DNA from: Synechococcus sp. KORDI-52 | Lineage (GTDB): Bacteria; Cyanobacteriota; Cyanobacteriia; PCC-6307; Cyanobiaceae | Length of the DNA stretch: 64,000 nucleotides | Direction of reading: 5' to 3' | Assembly: GCF_000737595.1 (NCBI RefSeq) | Contig: NZ_CP006271.1 | Location: forward strand, 248,001-312,000 | Part shown: piece by piece, positions 26,917-35,888 of the stretch | Numbering within the stretch: position 1 is the first letter of the stretch | Layout: each line of letters begins with the position of its first letter | Program-made: the position numbers and the translations under genes | The notes under the pieces: generated by a model | Told to the model about the DNA's origin: nothing | Databases searched by the model: none | Seen by the model: the letters and a program-made list of their open reading frames with translations, nothing else

Positions 26917-27659
26917 TTTGATGTCCAGCCTCCGTCACAGTATATCACAGAACCGGTCATATATGAATTTTTTTCTGAAATAAGGAACATAGCCATTTCT
27001 GCAATTTCTCGGCATTCTCCCCATCTCTTCAAAGGAGTTTGTTCAAGAGTCCATTCGTACAACTCTTTTTTATTTTCCTTAAACGCAGTCTCATATGAGC
27101 TTTTAGCAAAGCCTGGATTTAAACTATTAATCAAAATATTATCACTGGCTAATTCGACAGCCGCAGATTTAATAAAACCCTCAAGTGCCGATTTAGAGAC
27201 TCCATATGTAGATAGGTCGACAAAACCACGTTGGCCGACGATTGATGAAATCACCAAAATAGAGAGTGGTTTTGAGTTGTTTTCTCGTGTAGAAGCAAGA
27301 TGTTTTACGATATTAATTTGCGAAATCGTATTCGTCTCTAGAACCTGTCTGTATGTATCTATCAATGCATCTTTAATGCTAATCCTAGATCTCATGCCCG
27401 CATTGCATATTGCACAGTCAATTTGACCATTTACTTCTTGGAATTGGGTTATTAACGAATTCACTTCTAAATGTCGATTAATATCTAGCGCTTTGAAGAA
27501 AAATTGATCAGCATATCGATCTTGGAGATCCTGGACCTCCTTTGTTTTACTACGTGAAATACCTAATATTTTTCCATCTGGGTTGTTTTCAAAAAATTTT
27601 TCCGCACATGAAAGGCCAATTCCCCTGCCACACCCTGTAATTAAAGATATTCGAGCCAT
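26913..27659 (-). CDS. Short-chain dehydrogenase/reductase
   Basis: 248 residues from ATG at 27659. Classical SDR: cofactor motif ITGCGRGIG near residue 7, CNAGMRSR (NAG motif), catalytic Ser in ILVISSIVGQRG and YxxxK in STYGVSKSALEG, and the C-terminal GSVIYCDGGWTS. It reduces a ketone or oxidises an alcohol with NAD(P)H. An upstream in-frame codon at 27674 adds five residues. As first gene of the SDR/KdsB-like/cyclase operon it may reduce the keto group made by the cyclase or epimerise the sugar; this is inference. Codon use is AT-rich. Confidence 0.9.
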   Translation of the reverse strand: MARISLITGCGRGIGLSCAEKFFENNPDGKILGISRSKTKEVQDLQDRYADQFFFKALDINRHLEVNSLITQFQEVNGQIDCAICNAGMRSRISIKDALIDTYRQVLETNTISQINIVKHLASTRENNSKPLSILVISSIVGQRGFVDLSTYGVSKSALEGFIKSAAVELASDNILINSLNPGFAKSSYETAFKENKKELYEWTLEQTPLKRWGECREIAEMAMFLISEKNSYMTGSVIYCDGGWTSK

Positions 27660-27820
27660 TTTCTCGCAAAACAATGATTATTTTAACATAGATCGCTCCC
27701 AAGGAAAAAGTAACAAATCAGCGCCATTCAATTTATCGACACAATGTGATTCCTCTAAGACAAAAATTGCCAGAACATGGCATCTACTTTAATTTGTATG
27801 ATACTGATTAAGTGAATAAC

Positions 27821-28795
27821 TCAGATTGACCGTACTAGATTCTGTTCCATGTGCTCTTTGAAAGTATGGATAGTGTCACGAAGACCATCTTTCAACGATA
27901 TCGAAGAAGACCATCCAAGATCTCGAAGTTTACTAACATCGAGTTGTTTCTTTGGAGTACCATCAGGTTTACTTGCATCCCACAGAATGTTGCCTTTATA
28001 TCCAATGATATTAGCAATATAAGTTGCCAACTCACTAATTTTTAAATCTAACCCAGTACCTACATTAAGAAACTGAATATCGTCGGGATTTGGCTTCCAG
28101 TTTTCTAAGACAAATACACATGCGTCCCCAAGATCATCCACGTGCAAAAATTCGCGAAGTGGAGAGCCCGTCCCCCAACAACTCACGCTCTCTAAACTTG
28201 ATTTCTTAGCCTCATAAAAACGACGTATTAATGCTGGTAAAACATGACTGTTCTCAGGATGATAATTGTCTCCAGGGCCGTAGAGATTAGTTGGCATTAA
28301 ACTTATTGCATCAAAACCGTACTGCATCCTCAGTGATTGGCATAACTTAATGCCTGTAATTTTTGCCAACGCATACCATTCATTAGTCGCCTCCAGGGAG
28401 CCGGTCAATAAAGATTCTTCCTTGATAGGTTGCTCAGCGAACTTTGGATAAATACAACTGCTGCCAAGAAATAGCAATCGCTTTACTCCACTGCGCCAAG
28501 CTGTTTCGATCACATTTGTTTGTATTTTCATGTTCTCCAGCAAGAAATCAGCTGGATATGCATTATTTGCATGAATGCCGCCCACCTTGGCAGCGGCTAG
28601 CACAACCACAGTGGGTTTTTTTGAAGCAAACCAATGCTGAACAGCCTGAGGATTCAGTAGATCCAACTGATCCCGACTTGCCGTCAGCAGGTTCTCATAG
28701 CCACTGCGTTTTAATGCCCTACAGATCGCACTACCGGCCATACCGCGGTGGCCCGCAACAAAAAAACGATCATCTTTGTTTATTAACATCTCCAT
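27821..28795 (-). CDS. fcl: GDP-L-fucose synthase
   Basis: 324 residues from ATG at 28795, which shares its A with the gmd stop (TGATG). The enzyme epimerises and reduces GDP-4-keto-6-deoxymannose to GDP-L-fucose using NADPH. FFVAGHRGMAGSAICRAL binds the cofactor, LGSSCIYPKFAEQPI and NEWYALAKITG hold the catalytic Ser and Tyr-x3-Lys, and NSHVLPALIRRF and GTGSPLREFLHVDDL are family hallmarks. It follows gmd in a two-gene operon. Confidence 0.95.
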   Translation of the reverse strand: MEMLINKDDRFFVAGHRGMAGSAICRALKRSGYENLLTASRDQLDLLNPQAVQHWFASKKPTVVVLAAAKVGGIHANNAYPADFLLENMKIQTNVIETAWRSGVKRLLFLGSSCIYPKFAEQPIKEESLLTGSLEATNEWYALAKITGIKLCQSLRMQYGFDAISLMPTNLYGPGDNYHPENSHVLPALIRRFYEAKKSSLESVSCWGTGSPLREFLHVDDLGDACVFVLENWKPNPDDIQFLNVGTGLDLKISELATYIANIIGYKGNILWDASKPDGTPKKQLDVSKLRDLGWSSSISLKDGLRDTIHTFKEHMEQNLVRSI

Positions 28796-29931
28796 CAACC
28801 TTGGCTCCTTCTGGCCTGGATTGCTGCTGAGCTAGTCGGTGGATTTTCCATGGATCCCACCACGTTGAATCCCTTCAGACGCAGAATCCCTTCTTTACGA
28901 GCTTCTTCTCTATCTATTTGCACCATCTCTGCGACCAATTCCTCCAAAGTTGTCGTTGGCTTCCAACCCAACTTGGCATGGGCCTTACTGGGATCACCTA
29001 GCAATGTATCCACCTCCGCTGGGCGGAAGTAGCGCGGATCAATACGCACGACCACTTCACCAGTGCTGCGGCGACCCACTTCATCCAATCCCTGACCTTC
29101 CCACTCGAGAGCACCCCAGCCAAGCGCCTCTGCAGTGAGCTCGATGAAGCGCCGGACACTCTCCTGCCGGCCAGTGGCAATCACAAAGTCTTCAGGCGGC
29201 CCCTCCTGCTGCAGCATCCTCCATTGCATCTCCACATAATCACGGGCGTGGCCCCAGTCCCTTAGGGAATCAAGATTGCCCATGTAGAGGCAGTCTTCCA
29301 GCCCTTCATTGATCCGCGCCAAGCCCCGTGTGATCTTGCGGGTCACGAAAGTTTCGCCACGCCTTGGGCTCTCGTGATTGAAAAGAATGCCGTTGCAGGC
29401 ATACATGCCGTAGGCCTCGCGGTAGTTCACCGTAATCCAATAGCCGTACAACTTGGCCACGCCATAAGGGCTTCTCGGATAAAAAGGCGTGCTCTCTTTC
29501 TGAGGCACCTCCTGCACGAGTCCATAAAGTTCACTGGTACTAGCCTGATAAATCCGGGTTGTTTCAACTAAACCCAGAATTCGCACGGCCTCCAGGATCC
29601 TGAGGGTGCCGAGAGCATCACTATTGGCTGTGTACTCAGGCGCCTCAAAGCTCACAGCCACGTGGCTCTGGGCACCGAGGTTATAAATCTCATCAGGCTG
29701 CACTTGCTGGACAATCCGAATCAGGTTGGTGCTGTCAGTCAAATCCCCGTAATGGAGAACTAACCGTGGATCGGCCTCATGGGGATCCTGGTAGAGGTGA
29801 TCAATCCGGTTGGTGTTGAAGCTGCTTGCCCGACGCTTGATTCCATGGACTTCATACCCCTTCTCCAGCAGTAGTTCAGCCAGATAACTACCGTCTTGCC
29901 CAGTAATCCCGGTAATCAGAGCTTTTTTCAC
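28795..29931 (-). CDS. gmd: GDP-mannose 4,6-dehydratase
   Basis: 378 residues from GTG at 29931; a TTG four codons upstream is a weaker start. It converts GDP-mannose to GDP-4-keto-6-deoxymannose, the precursor of GDP-L-fucose. [18 protein letters not shown] is the NADP loop, and [20 protein letters not shown] with [11 protein letters not shown] holds the catalytic residues; [20 protein letters not shown] is specific to GMD. The 136-bp gap upstream separates it from the UDP-sugar operon and should hold its promoter. Confidence 0.96.
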   Translation of the reverse strand: MKKALITGITGQDGSYLAELLLEKGYEVHGIKRRASSFNTNRIDHLYQDPHEADPRLVLHYGDLTDSTNLIRIVQQVQPDEIYNLGAQSHVAVSFEAPEYTANSDALGTLRILEAVRILGLVETTRIYQASTSELYGLVQEVPQKESTPFYPRSPYGVAKLYGYWITVNYREAYGMYACNGILFNHESPRRGETFVTRKITRGLARINEGLEDCLYMGNLDSLRDWGHARDYVEMQWRMLQQEGPPEDFVIATGRQESVRRFIELTAEALGWGALEWEGQGLDEVGRRSTGEVVVRIDPRYFRPAEVDTLLGDPSKAHAKLGWKPTTTLEELVAEMVQIDREEARKEGILRLKGFNVVGSMENPPTSSAAIQARRSQG

Positions 29932-30078
29932 ATTGCAGAGCAAGCTTGCACAAATATATCATCAAGAATTAACCTAGATGACGCTTTCAACCCCAAATAA
30001 CAAACAAGCGAATACCAAGCTTACTTTTTAGTTTGGCAATTATACCGCAGAAACGATGATAGCCTTGAAAGGCGCACC

Positions 30079-31098
30079 TTAATAGTAAACCCCTGCAAAC
30101 CAGGAAATAAACTTCTTTATTCCAACATCAATGGGAGTAGAGGGCTTGAACCCAACCCATTCTTCTAAAGCTGACGTATCAGCCGCAGTCGCCACCACAT
30201 CACCGGGCTGCATCGGCTGGAAATCCTTAAGTGCCTGCCTGCCGAGAGCTGCCTCCATCGTCTCGATGAAGCGCAGGAGCTCTGTCGGCTGGCTGTTGCC
30301 AATATTGAAAACCCGATGCGGTGCCGCCGCAGTAGCCGGGTCGGGTTGAAGGGGATCAAAATCAGGATTAGCAATGGCTGGTTTGTCGCAGCAACGGATC
30401 ACACCCTCAACAATGTCGTCGATGTAGGTGAAATCGCGCTGCATCTTGCCGTGGTTGAACACCTTGATCGGCTCACCGGCCAGTATCGCCCGAGCGAACA
30501 GCATCGGCGCCATATCCGGACGTCCCCAGGGGCCATACACCGTGAAAAAGCGCAGCCCCGTGGCCGGCAATCCATAGAGATGGCTGTAGGTGTGCGCCAT
30601 CAACTCATTGGCCTTCTTGCTGGCGGCGTAAAGACTCACCGGGTGATTGACCGGTTGACGCTCATGAAACGGCAGATTGCGGTTGCCGCCATACACCGAA
30701 CTGCTCGAGGCATACACCAGATTCCCAACACCGTGGTGCCTACAGCCCTCCAAGACATTGCCGAAGCCCACCAGGTTGCTCTGGATGTAAGCCGCGGGAT
30801 TCTCGAGCGAATAACGCACGCCAGCCTGAGCCGCCAGATTGACCACAACATCAGGCTTCTCGTCAGCGAAGAGTCCCATGAGGGCTGCGCCGTCTTCCAG
30901 AGCCATGCGCTCAAATCGCCAGGCTCCTGATGAGGCAACGGTTTCGATCTGCCGCAACCTCGCCTGCTTCAACGCTGGGTCGTAATAGTCGTTCAAGTTG
31001 TCGAGGCCAACCACCCGATCACCGCGTTGCAACAGCCGCTGCGACAGGGCCGCACCGATGAAACCAGCAGCCCCAGTCACAAGGACAGTCTTCGCCAT
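30079..31098 (-). CDS. UDP-glucuronate 4-epimerase
   Basis: 339 residues from ATG at 31098, sharing one base with the upstream dehydrogenase stop. An extended SDR: VLVTGAAGFIGAALSQRLL at the N-terminus, GLDNLNDYYDPALKQARL (typical of UDP-glucuronate epimerases), YASSSSVYGGNRNLPF and SLYAASKKANELMAH (Tyr-x3-Lys), then FFTVYGPWGRPDMAP. It interconverts UDP-glucuronate and UDP-galacturonate, supplying uronic acid for surface polysaccharide. It is the last gene of the hisS-uxs-ugd-epimerase run. Confidence 0.92.
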   Translation of the reverse strand: MAKTVLVTGAAGFIGAALSQRLLQRGDRVVGLDNLNDYYDPALKQARLRQIETVASSGAWRFERMALEDGAALMGLFADEKPDVVVNLAAQAGVRYSLENPAAYIQSNLVGFGNVLEGCRHHGVGNLVYASSSSVYGGNRNLPFHERQPVNHPVSLYAASKKANELMAHTYSHLYGLPATGLRFFTVYGPWGRPDMAPMLFARAILAGEPIKVFNHGKMQRDFTYIDDIVEGVIRCCDKPAIANPDFDPLQPDPATAAAPHRVFNIGNSQPTELLRFIETMEAALGRQALKDFQPMQPGDVVATAADTSALEEWVGFKPSTPIDVGIKKFISWFAGVYY

Positions 31099-32501
31099 CA
31101 ACCCTCTCCATCCCCCACACGCCAAAGAGTGAGGCCCGCCGCCCTCACTTGGGCGGGATCAGCAACAGCCCTGGCATCAAAAACCCAGGCCGGCTTGCGC
31201 ATCCGAGCGGCAAGAGAAATCCAGTTCAGGTTGCGGTAGGCCTGCCACTCGGTGAGCACAAGCACGGCATCAGCTCCCGTGACGGCGTCCTCAACACTGG
31301 CTGCCTGCGCCCAACTCCCGGTGCCACTGAGGGCATCCGCCTGGGGGGCTGCCTCCTGTTGCAGATCCCGGGCCATCTGATCACAGGCCACCTTGGGATC
31401 GTGAATGGCCAGCTGAGCGCCCTCCTCCAGCAAGTCCAGGCAGATCCGGATCGCCGGTGCCTCACGTGTGTCGTTGGTGTCGGCCTTGAAGGCAAAGCCA
31501 AGAATCGCCAGCCGCTTGCCGGTCACCGTGCCGAACAGCCTCTCCACCACCAACCGGGCGATGCGGTGCTGTTGCCAGGTGTTCAGGGCCACAACACTCT
31601 CCCAGTAATCCGCCACCTCCGGCAGGCCGAAATGGCGGCAGAGATACACCAGGTTGAGGATGTCTTTCTGGAAACAGCTGCCGCCGAATCCAGGCCCGGC
31701 ATTGAGAAATTTCGAGCCGATCCGGCTGTCGGTGCCAATCGCGCGGGCCACCTCGCGCACATCCGCCCCGCTGGCCTCACAGAACGCCGCAATCGAGTTG
31801 ATCGAACTGATCCGCTGTGCCAGAAAGGCATTAGCGGTGAGCTTGGAGAGCTCGCTGCTCCAGAGATTGGTACGCAAAATCTGCTGCTGCGGAACCCAGT
31901 GGGCGTAGATCGCGGCGAGGGCATCAATCGATGCCGGATCATCACCACCGATCAACACCCGGTCGGGAGCCTCCAGATCACGGATGGCCGTGCCTTCCGC
32001 CAGAAACTCAGGGTTGGAAAGAACCGAGAAGGTGCGCTGATCGTCTCCCTCACTGGCTGCTTCAAGGATGGTTTTGATCGCGGCAGCCGTACGCACCGGC
32101 AGGGTGCTCTTCTCCACCACGATCGTATGGCCGGTGGCCGCCTGCGCCACCTCGCGGGCACAGGCTTCCACCCAGCGCAGATCGCTGGCCTGTCCAGCCC
32201 CAAGCCCCTTGGTCTTGGTGGGGGTGTTCACTGAAATGAACACCATGTCTGCCGCGGCGATCGAGGCCGCCACATCGGTTGAGAACGAGAGGTTGCGCCC
32301 CCGCGCCCGTTTCACAACAGCATCCAAGCCGGGTTCGTAAACCGGCAACTTGCTGAAGTCGGCATCATTCCAAGCGTCGATCCGCGCCTGGTTGATGTCC
32401 ACCACCTGCACATCAACCTCAGGGCAGCGATCAGCGATCACTGCCATGGTCGGGCCGCCCACATATCCCGCACCGATGCAGCAGATCCGTTGAATGGTCA
32501 C
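31098..32501 (-). CDS. ugd: UDP-glucose 6-dehydrogenase, eukaryotic-like type
   Basis: 467 residues. It oxidises UDP-glucose twice to UDP-glucuronate with NAD+. [18 protein letters not shown], then [30 protein letters not shown] and NLSFSTDV read like animal and plant UGDH, not the shorter bacterial Ugd/KpsB type. The catalytic Cys lies in [20 protein letters not shown], and [17 protein letters not shown] is the UDP-binding end. It overlaps uxs by 4 bp and the epimerase by 1 bp, so the product is made beside the two enzymes that use it. Confidence 0.94.
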   Translation of the reverse strand: MTIQRICCIGAGYVGGPTMAVIADRCPEVDVQVVDINQARIDAWNDADFSKLPVYEPGLDAVVKRARGRNLSFSTDVAASIAAADMVFISVNTPTKTKGLGAGQASDLRWVEACAREVAQAATGHTIVVEKSTLPVRTAAAIKTILEAASEGDDQRTFSVLSNPEFLAEGTAIRDLEAPDRVLIGGDDPASIDALAAIYAHWVPQQQILRTNLWSSELSKLTANAFLAQRISSINSIAAFCEASGADVREVARAIGTDSRIGSKFLNAGPGFGGSCFQKDILNLVYLCRHFGLPEVADYWESVVALNTWQQHRIARLVVERLFGTVTGKRLAILGFAFKADTNDTREAPAIRICLDLLEEGAQLAIHDPKVACDQMARDLQQEAAPQADALSGTGSWAQAASVEDAVTGADAVLVLTEWQAYRNLNWISLAARMRKPAWVFDARAVADPAQVRAAGLTLWRVGDGEG

Positions 32502-33448
32502 GTTCCGCAGCTTTCGGCCAGTCCGAGGAGACTACGGAAGGAGTCGATGGTGGGAGCCAGACCCTGCTCCAGTGACACAGTCGGCTGCCAGTTCAGCTGC
32601 TCACGAGCGAGATCAATCGCCGGCTGCCGCTGATGGGGATCATCCTGCGGCAAGGGCTTTTCCTCCAACGGCAAATCCGGCTTGATCTGCTGGCGCACCA
32701 GCTCCGCCAACTGCCGGATTGTGAATTCCTCGGGATTACCCAGGTTGATCGGCCCGCTTTGTTCGCCATTCATGAGGCGGAACAAACCCTCGATCAGATC
32801 ACTCACGTAACAGAACGAACGGGTCTGGCTGCCATCGCCGTAGAGCGTCAGCGGTTCGCCCCGCAACGCCTGCACAATGAAATTACTCACCACCCGGCCG
32901 TCATCCGGGAGCATTCGCGGGCCATAGGTGTTGAAGATGCGTGCCACCCGCACCTCCACACCATTCATGCGCTGGTAATCAAAACAGAGGGTTTCAGCGA
33001 TGCGCTTGCCTTCGTCGTAGCAGCTGCGAACACCGATCGGATTCACAGAACCCCAATAACCCTCGGGCTGGGGGTGCACCTCAGGATCGCCATACACCTC
33101 GCTGGTGCTGGCGAGCAGCAAGCGCGCCCCCACCCGGCGGGCCAGCCCCAGCATGTTGTAAGTGCCAAGAAAACTGGTTTTGGCCGTCTTGACGGGATTG
33201 AACTGGTAGTGGATCGGCGAGGCCGGACAGGCCAGATGCCAGATCCGATCCACCTCCAGCTTGATCGGTTCGGTGACGTCGTGACGGATCAGTTCGAAAC
33301 GGGGATGGCCAATCCAGCGCGCGATGTTGGCCTTACGGCCGGTGAAGTAGTTGTCCAGACAGATCACCTCATCGCCGGCCTCCATCAGCCGGTCGACCAG
33401 GTGCGAGCCAAGAAAACCGGCACCGCCTGTGACGAGGTGAATCTGCAT
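32498..33448 (-). CDS. uxs: UDP-glucuronate decarboxylase (UDP-xylose synthase)
   Basis: 316 residues from ATG at 33448, two bases after the hisS stop; upstream in-frame sequence overlaps hisS and is not conserved. It oxidises, decarboxylates and reduces UDP-glucuronate to UDP-xylose with bound NAD+. [65 protein letters not shown] and [10 protein letters not shown] match the UXS family closely. It overlaps ugd, the source of its substrate. Confidence 0.95.
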   Translation of the reverse strand: MQIHLVTGGAGFLGSHLVDRLMEAGDEVICLDNYFTGRKANIARWIGHPRFELIRHDVTEPIKLEVDRIWHLACPASPIHYQFNPVKTAKTSFLGTYNMLGLARRVGARLLLASTSEVYGDPEVHPQPEGYWGSVNPIGVRSCYDEGKRIAETLCFDYQRMNGVEVRVARIFNTYGPRMLPDDGRVVSNFIVQALRGEPLTLYGDGSQTRSFCYVSDLIEGLFRLMNGEQSGPINLGNPEEFTIRQLAELVRQQIKPDLPLEEKPLPQDDPHQRQPAIDLAREQLNWQPTVSLEQGLAPTIDSFRSLLGLAESCGT

Positions 33449-33450
33449 CC

Positions 33451-34743
33451 TCAGGGGTTGAGCAGTCTCTCCACGATCGCGGCCACCGGCGCAAGCGCAA
33501 CGGTGAATTCCTCCGCCTGCTGCTGCAACGGCTTCAAACGCACCTCCCCACGTTCGGCCTCCTCGTCTCCGAGCACCAGGGCCCACGGCGCCCCGCTGCG
33601 ATCAGCCCGCTTGAACTGCTTGCCGAAGGCCGAGCCCGATGCATCCAACTCCACCCGAAGCCCCGCGCCCCGCAGATCCCGGGCCAACGCCAAAGCAGCA
33701 GGCTCAGCCTCATCACCACGGTTCACCACATACACATCGGGAGCTGGCGCTGCGGTCAATCGGGCGGCGACACCTTGAGGATCCGCCTGGGCGACAGCCT
33801 CCAGCACCAGCAACAACCGTTCCATGCCAAGAGCCCAACCAATGGCGGGGGTCTGGGGGCCTCCCAACTGGCCGATCAAACCGTCGTAACGCCCACCACC
33901 ACAGACGGTGGCCTGGGCACCCAGCTGGTCGCTGGTGATCTCAAAGGCCGTGTGGCTGTAGTAGTCCAAACCCCGCACCAGCCGCGGATTGAGCCTGAAG
34001 GGAATTCCCAGAGCGGTCAGCCCCCGCTGCACCTCCGCAAAACGCTCACGGCTGGCTTCACAAAGCGCATCCGCCAGGGTGGGTGCGTCTTCCAGCAACG
34101 CCTGGGTGTCTTTGTTTTTGGAATCGAGGATGCGTAGCGGATTGGTGCTCAGCCGCGCCTGGGAATCGGAATCAAGGGACTCTGAGCGCTGCTCAAGCCA
34201 GGCCACCAGAGCATCGCGATAAGCCTGGCGATCTTCAGCGGTGCCAAGGCTGTTCAGTTCCAACTGCAGGCCCCCCACACCCAGGCTGGCCAGCAGATCC
34301 CAGGCCAGGGCGATCACCTCAACATCGCTTAGGGCCCGCTCCGCCCCAAGCCACTCCACCCCGATCTGGTGGAACTGCCGTTGCCGGCCCGCCTGGGGGC
34401 GCTCGTAGCGAAACATCGGCCCCGCGTACCAAAGCTTCTGAGCGCCCTGACTGAGCAAGCCGTGCTGGAGGGCAGAACGCACCACGGATGCGGTTCCCTC
34501 CGGCCGCAAGGTGCAGGAGCGATCACCCCGATCCTGAAAGCTGTACATCTCCTTGCCAACCACATCAGTGCCCTCACCGATGCCACGGCAAAACAGATCC
34601 GTCGTCTCCAACAGCGGCGTACGGATCTCGCCAAACCCAGACCGCTGGAAATGCTCCCGTGCCATCGCCTCAACGGCCTGCCAGCGCTGGAGTGTTTCCG
34701 GCAGCAGATCCACCATGCCCCTGAGGCTCTGGAGCTGACTCAC
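33451..34743 (-). CDS. hisS: Histidyl-tRNA synthetase
   Basis: 430 residues, normal for class II HisRS. Motif 2 is [20 protein letters not shown]; the histidine-binding motifs are [13 protein letters not shown] and [14 protein letters not shown]; the C-terminal anticodon-binding domain has [13 protein letters not shown] and [15 protein letters not shown]. It charges tRNA-His. It is the first gene of a tight reverse-strand run with three nucleotide-sugar enzymes. Confidence 0.98.
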   Translation of the reverse strand: MSQLQSLRGMVDLLPETLQRWQAVEAMAREHFQRSGFGEIRTPLLETTDLFCRGIGEGTDVVGKEMYSFQDRGDRSCTLRPEGTASVVRSALQHGLLSQGAQKLWYAGPMFRYERPQAGRQRQFHQIGVEWLGAERALSDVEVIALAWDLLASLGVGGLQLELNSLGTAEDRQAYRDALVAWLEQRSESLDSDSQARLSTNPLRILDSKNKDTQALLEDAPTLADALCEASRERFAEVQRGLTALGIPFRLNPRLVRGLDYYSHTAFEITSDQLGAQATVCGGGRYDGLIGQLGGPQTPAIGWALGMERLLLVLEAVAQADPQGVAARLTAAPAPDVYVVNRGDEAEPAALALARDLRGAGLRVELDASGSAFGKQFKRADRSGAPWALVLGDEEAERGEVRLKPLQQQAEEFTVALAPVAAIVERLLNP

Positions 34744-34853
34744 GTGCGGGATGCAGGTACAGCGGCCCAGTCTGCCCGGTGAGACTTCGACACCTCAAAG
34801 CCCTCGTGTCAGCAGCCTGCTTCAGAATCGTCTGGATCAGAACGATTCAGGCC

Positions 34854-35888
34854 ATGGGACGGCGCGTGTTGATCACCGGCGGAGCCGGCTTCATCGGCAG
34901 CCACACCTGCCTTGTGCTGCTGGAGCAGGGCCACGAGCTTGTGGTGCTCGACAACTTCGATAACAGCAGTCCAGAAGCGCTAAGGCGGGTGCAGGAGCTG
35001 GCGGGTTCCACCCAGCTGACCCTGGTGGAAGGAGACGTCCGCAACCCCAGCGCTGTTGATCAGGCCTTCAGCGCTGCCGTTGCTGTGGATGGCGTGATCC
35101 ATTTCGCCGGCCTCAAGGCCGTTGGGGAATCGGTCGCCAACCCACTCCTCTACTGGGATGTGAATGTAAATGGCAGCCGGGTTCTGGCGGCGGCCATGGA
35201 GCGCCATGGCTGCCGAACGCTCGTGTTCAGCAGCACCTCCACCGCCTACGGAGAACCCGAAACCTTCCCGCTGCGGGAAACCATGCCGACGGCACCGGTG
35301 CACCCCTACGCCCAGACCAAAGTGGCGGTGGAACAGATGCTGGCGGCCCTCTGCCGCTCAGGTTCCTGGCAGGTGGCCTGCCTGCGCTACTTCAATCCCG
35401 TCGGCGCGCACCCGAGTGGACGCATTGGTGAAGACCCGCTGGGCATCCCCAACAACCTGTTCCCCTTCATCACCCAGGTGGCCGCAGGGCGCCGCGAGTG
35501 CCTGCGTATCTTCGGCCAGGACTACCCCACCCCTGACGGCACCGGCATCCGTGATTACCTGCACGTGATGGATCTGGCCGAAGCCCATGGCGCGGCCCTG
35601 AACCACCTGTTCGAGCGGCAAGCATCCGACCCCTTGACGCTCAACATCGGCACAGGCCGAGGGCTCAGTGTGCTGGATGTGGTGAACGGTTTCGAACAGG
35701 CCACAGGCTTGAGCATCCCCTACGAGGTTGTGGAGCGTCGACCCGGCGATGTGCCCCGCCTCGAGGCCTGCCCCCGAACGGCGCAAACCGTGCTCGGCTG
35801 GAGCGCCCGCCGAAGCCTGGAGGAGATGTGCCGCGATGGCTGGGCATGGCAGCAGGCCAATCCAACGGGGTATCGGCACAAGCCATGA
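34854..35888 (+). CDS. galE: UDP-glucose 4-epimerase
   Basis: 344 residues from ATG at 34854; upstream in-frame codons (34779) lack conserved sequence. RVLITGGAGFIGSHTCLVLL is the NAD loop, LDNFDNSSPEALRRV the following strand, VFSSTSTAYGEP and PVHPYAQTKVAVEQML hold the catalytic residues, and LRYFNPVGAHPSGRIGEDP is specific to GalE. It interconverts UDP-glucose and UDP-galactose. The stop overlaps the start of the NDH-SelD gene (ATGA). Confidence 0.96.
   Translation: MGRRVLITGGAGFIGSHTCLVLLEQGHELVVLDNFDNSSPEALRRVQELAGSTQLTLVEGDVRNPSAVDQAFSAAVAVDGVIHFAGLKAVGESVANPLLYWDVNVNGSRVLAAAMERHGCRTLVFSSTSTAYGEPETFPLRETMPTAPVHPYAQTKVAVEQMLAALCRSGSWQVACLRYFNPVGAHPSGRIGEDPLGIPNNLFPFITQVAAGRRECLRIFGQDYPTPDGTGIRDYLHVMDLAEAHGAALNHLFERQASDPLTLNIGTGRGLSVLDVVNGFEQATGLSIPYEVVERRPGDVPRLEACPRTAQTVLGWSARRSLEEMCRDGWAWQQANPTGYRHKP

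Noticed and set aside
25052-27659. Interpretation of the island operon as the known 8-amino-Kdo pathway
   Set aside because: That route needs an aminotransferase and an iron-type alcohol dehydrogenase; neither is present, and the cyclase has DHQS-type motifs instead.
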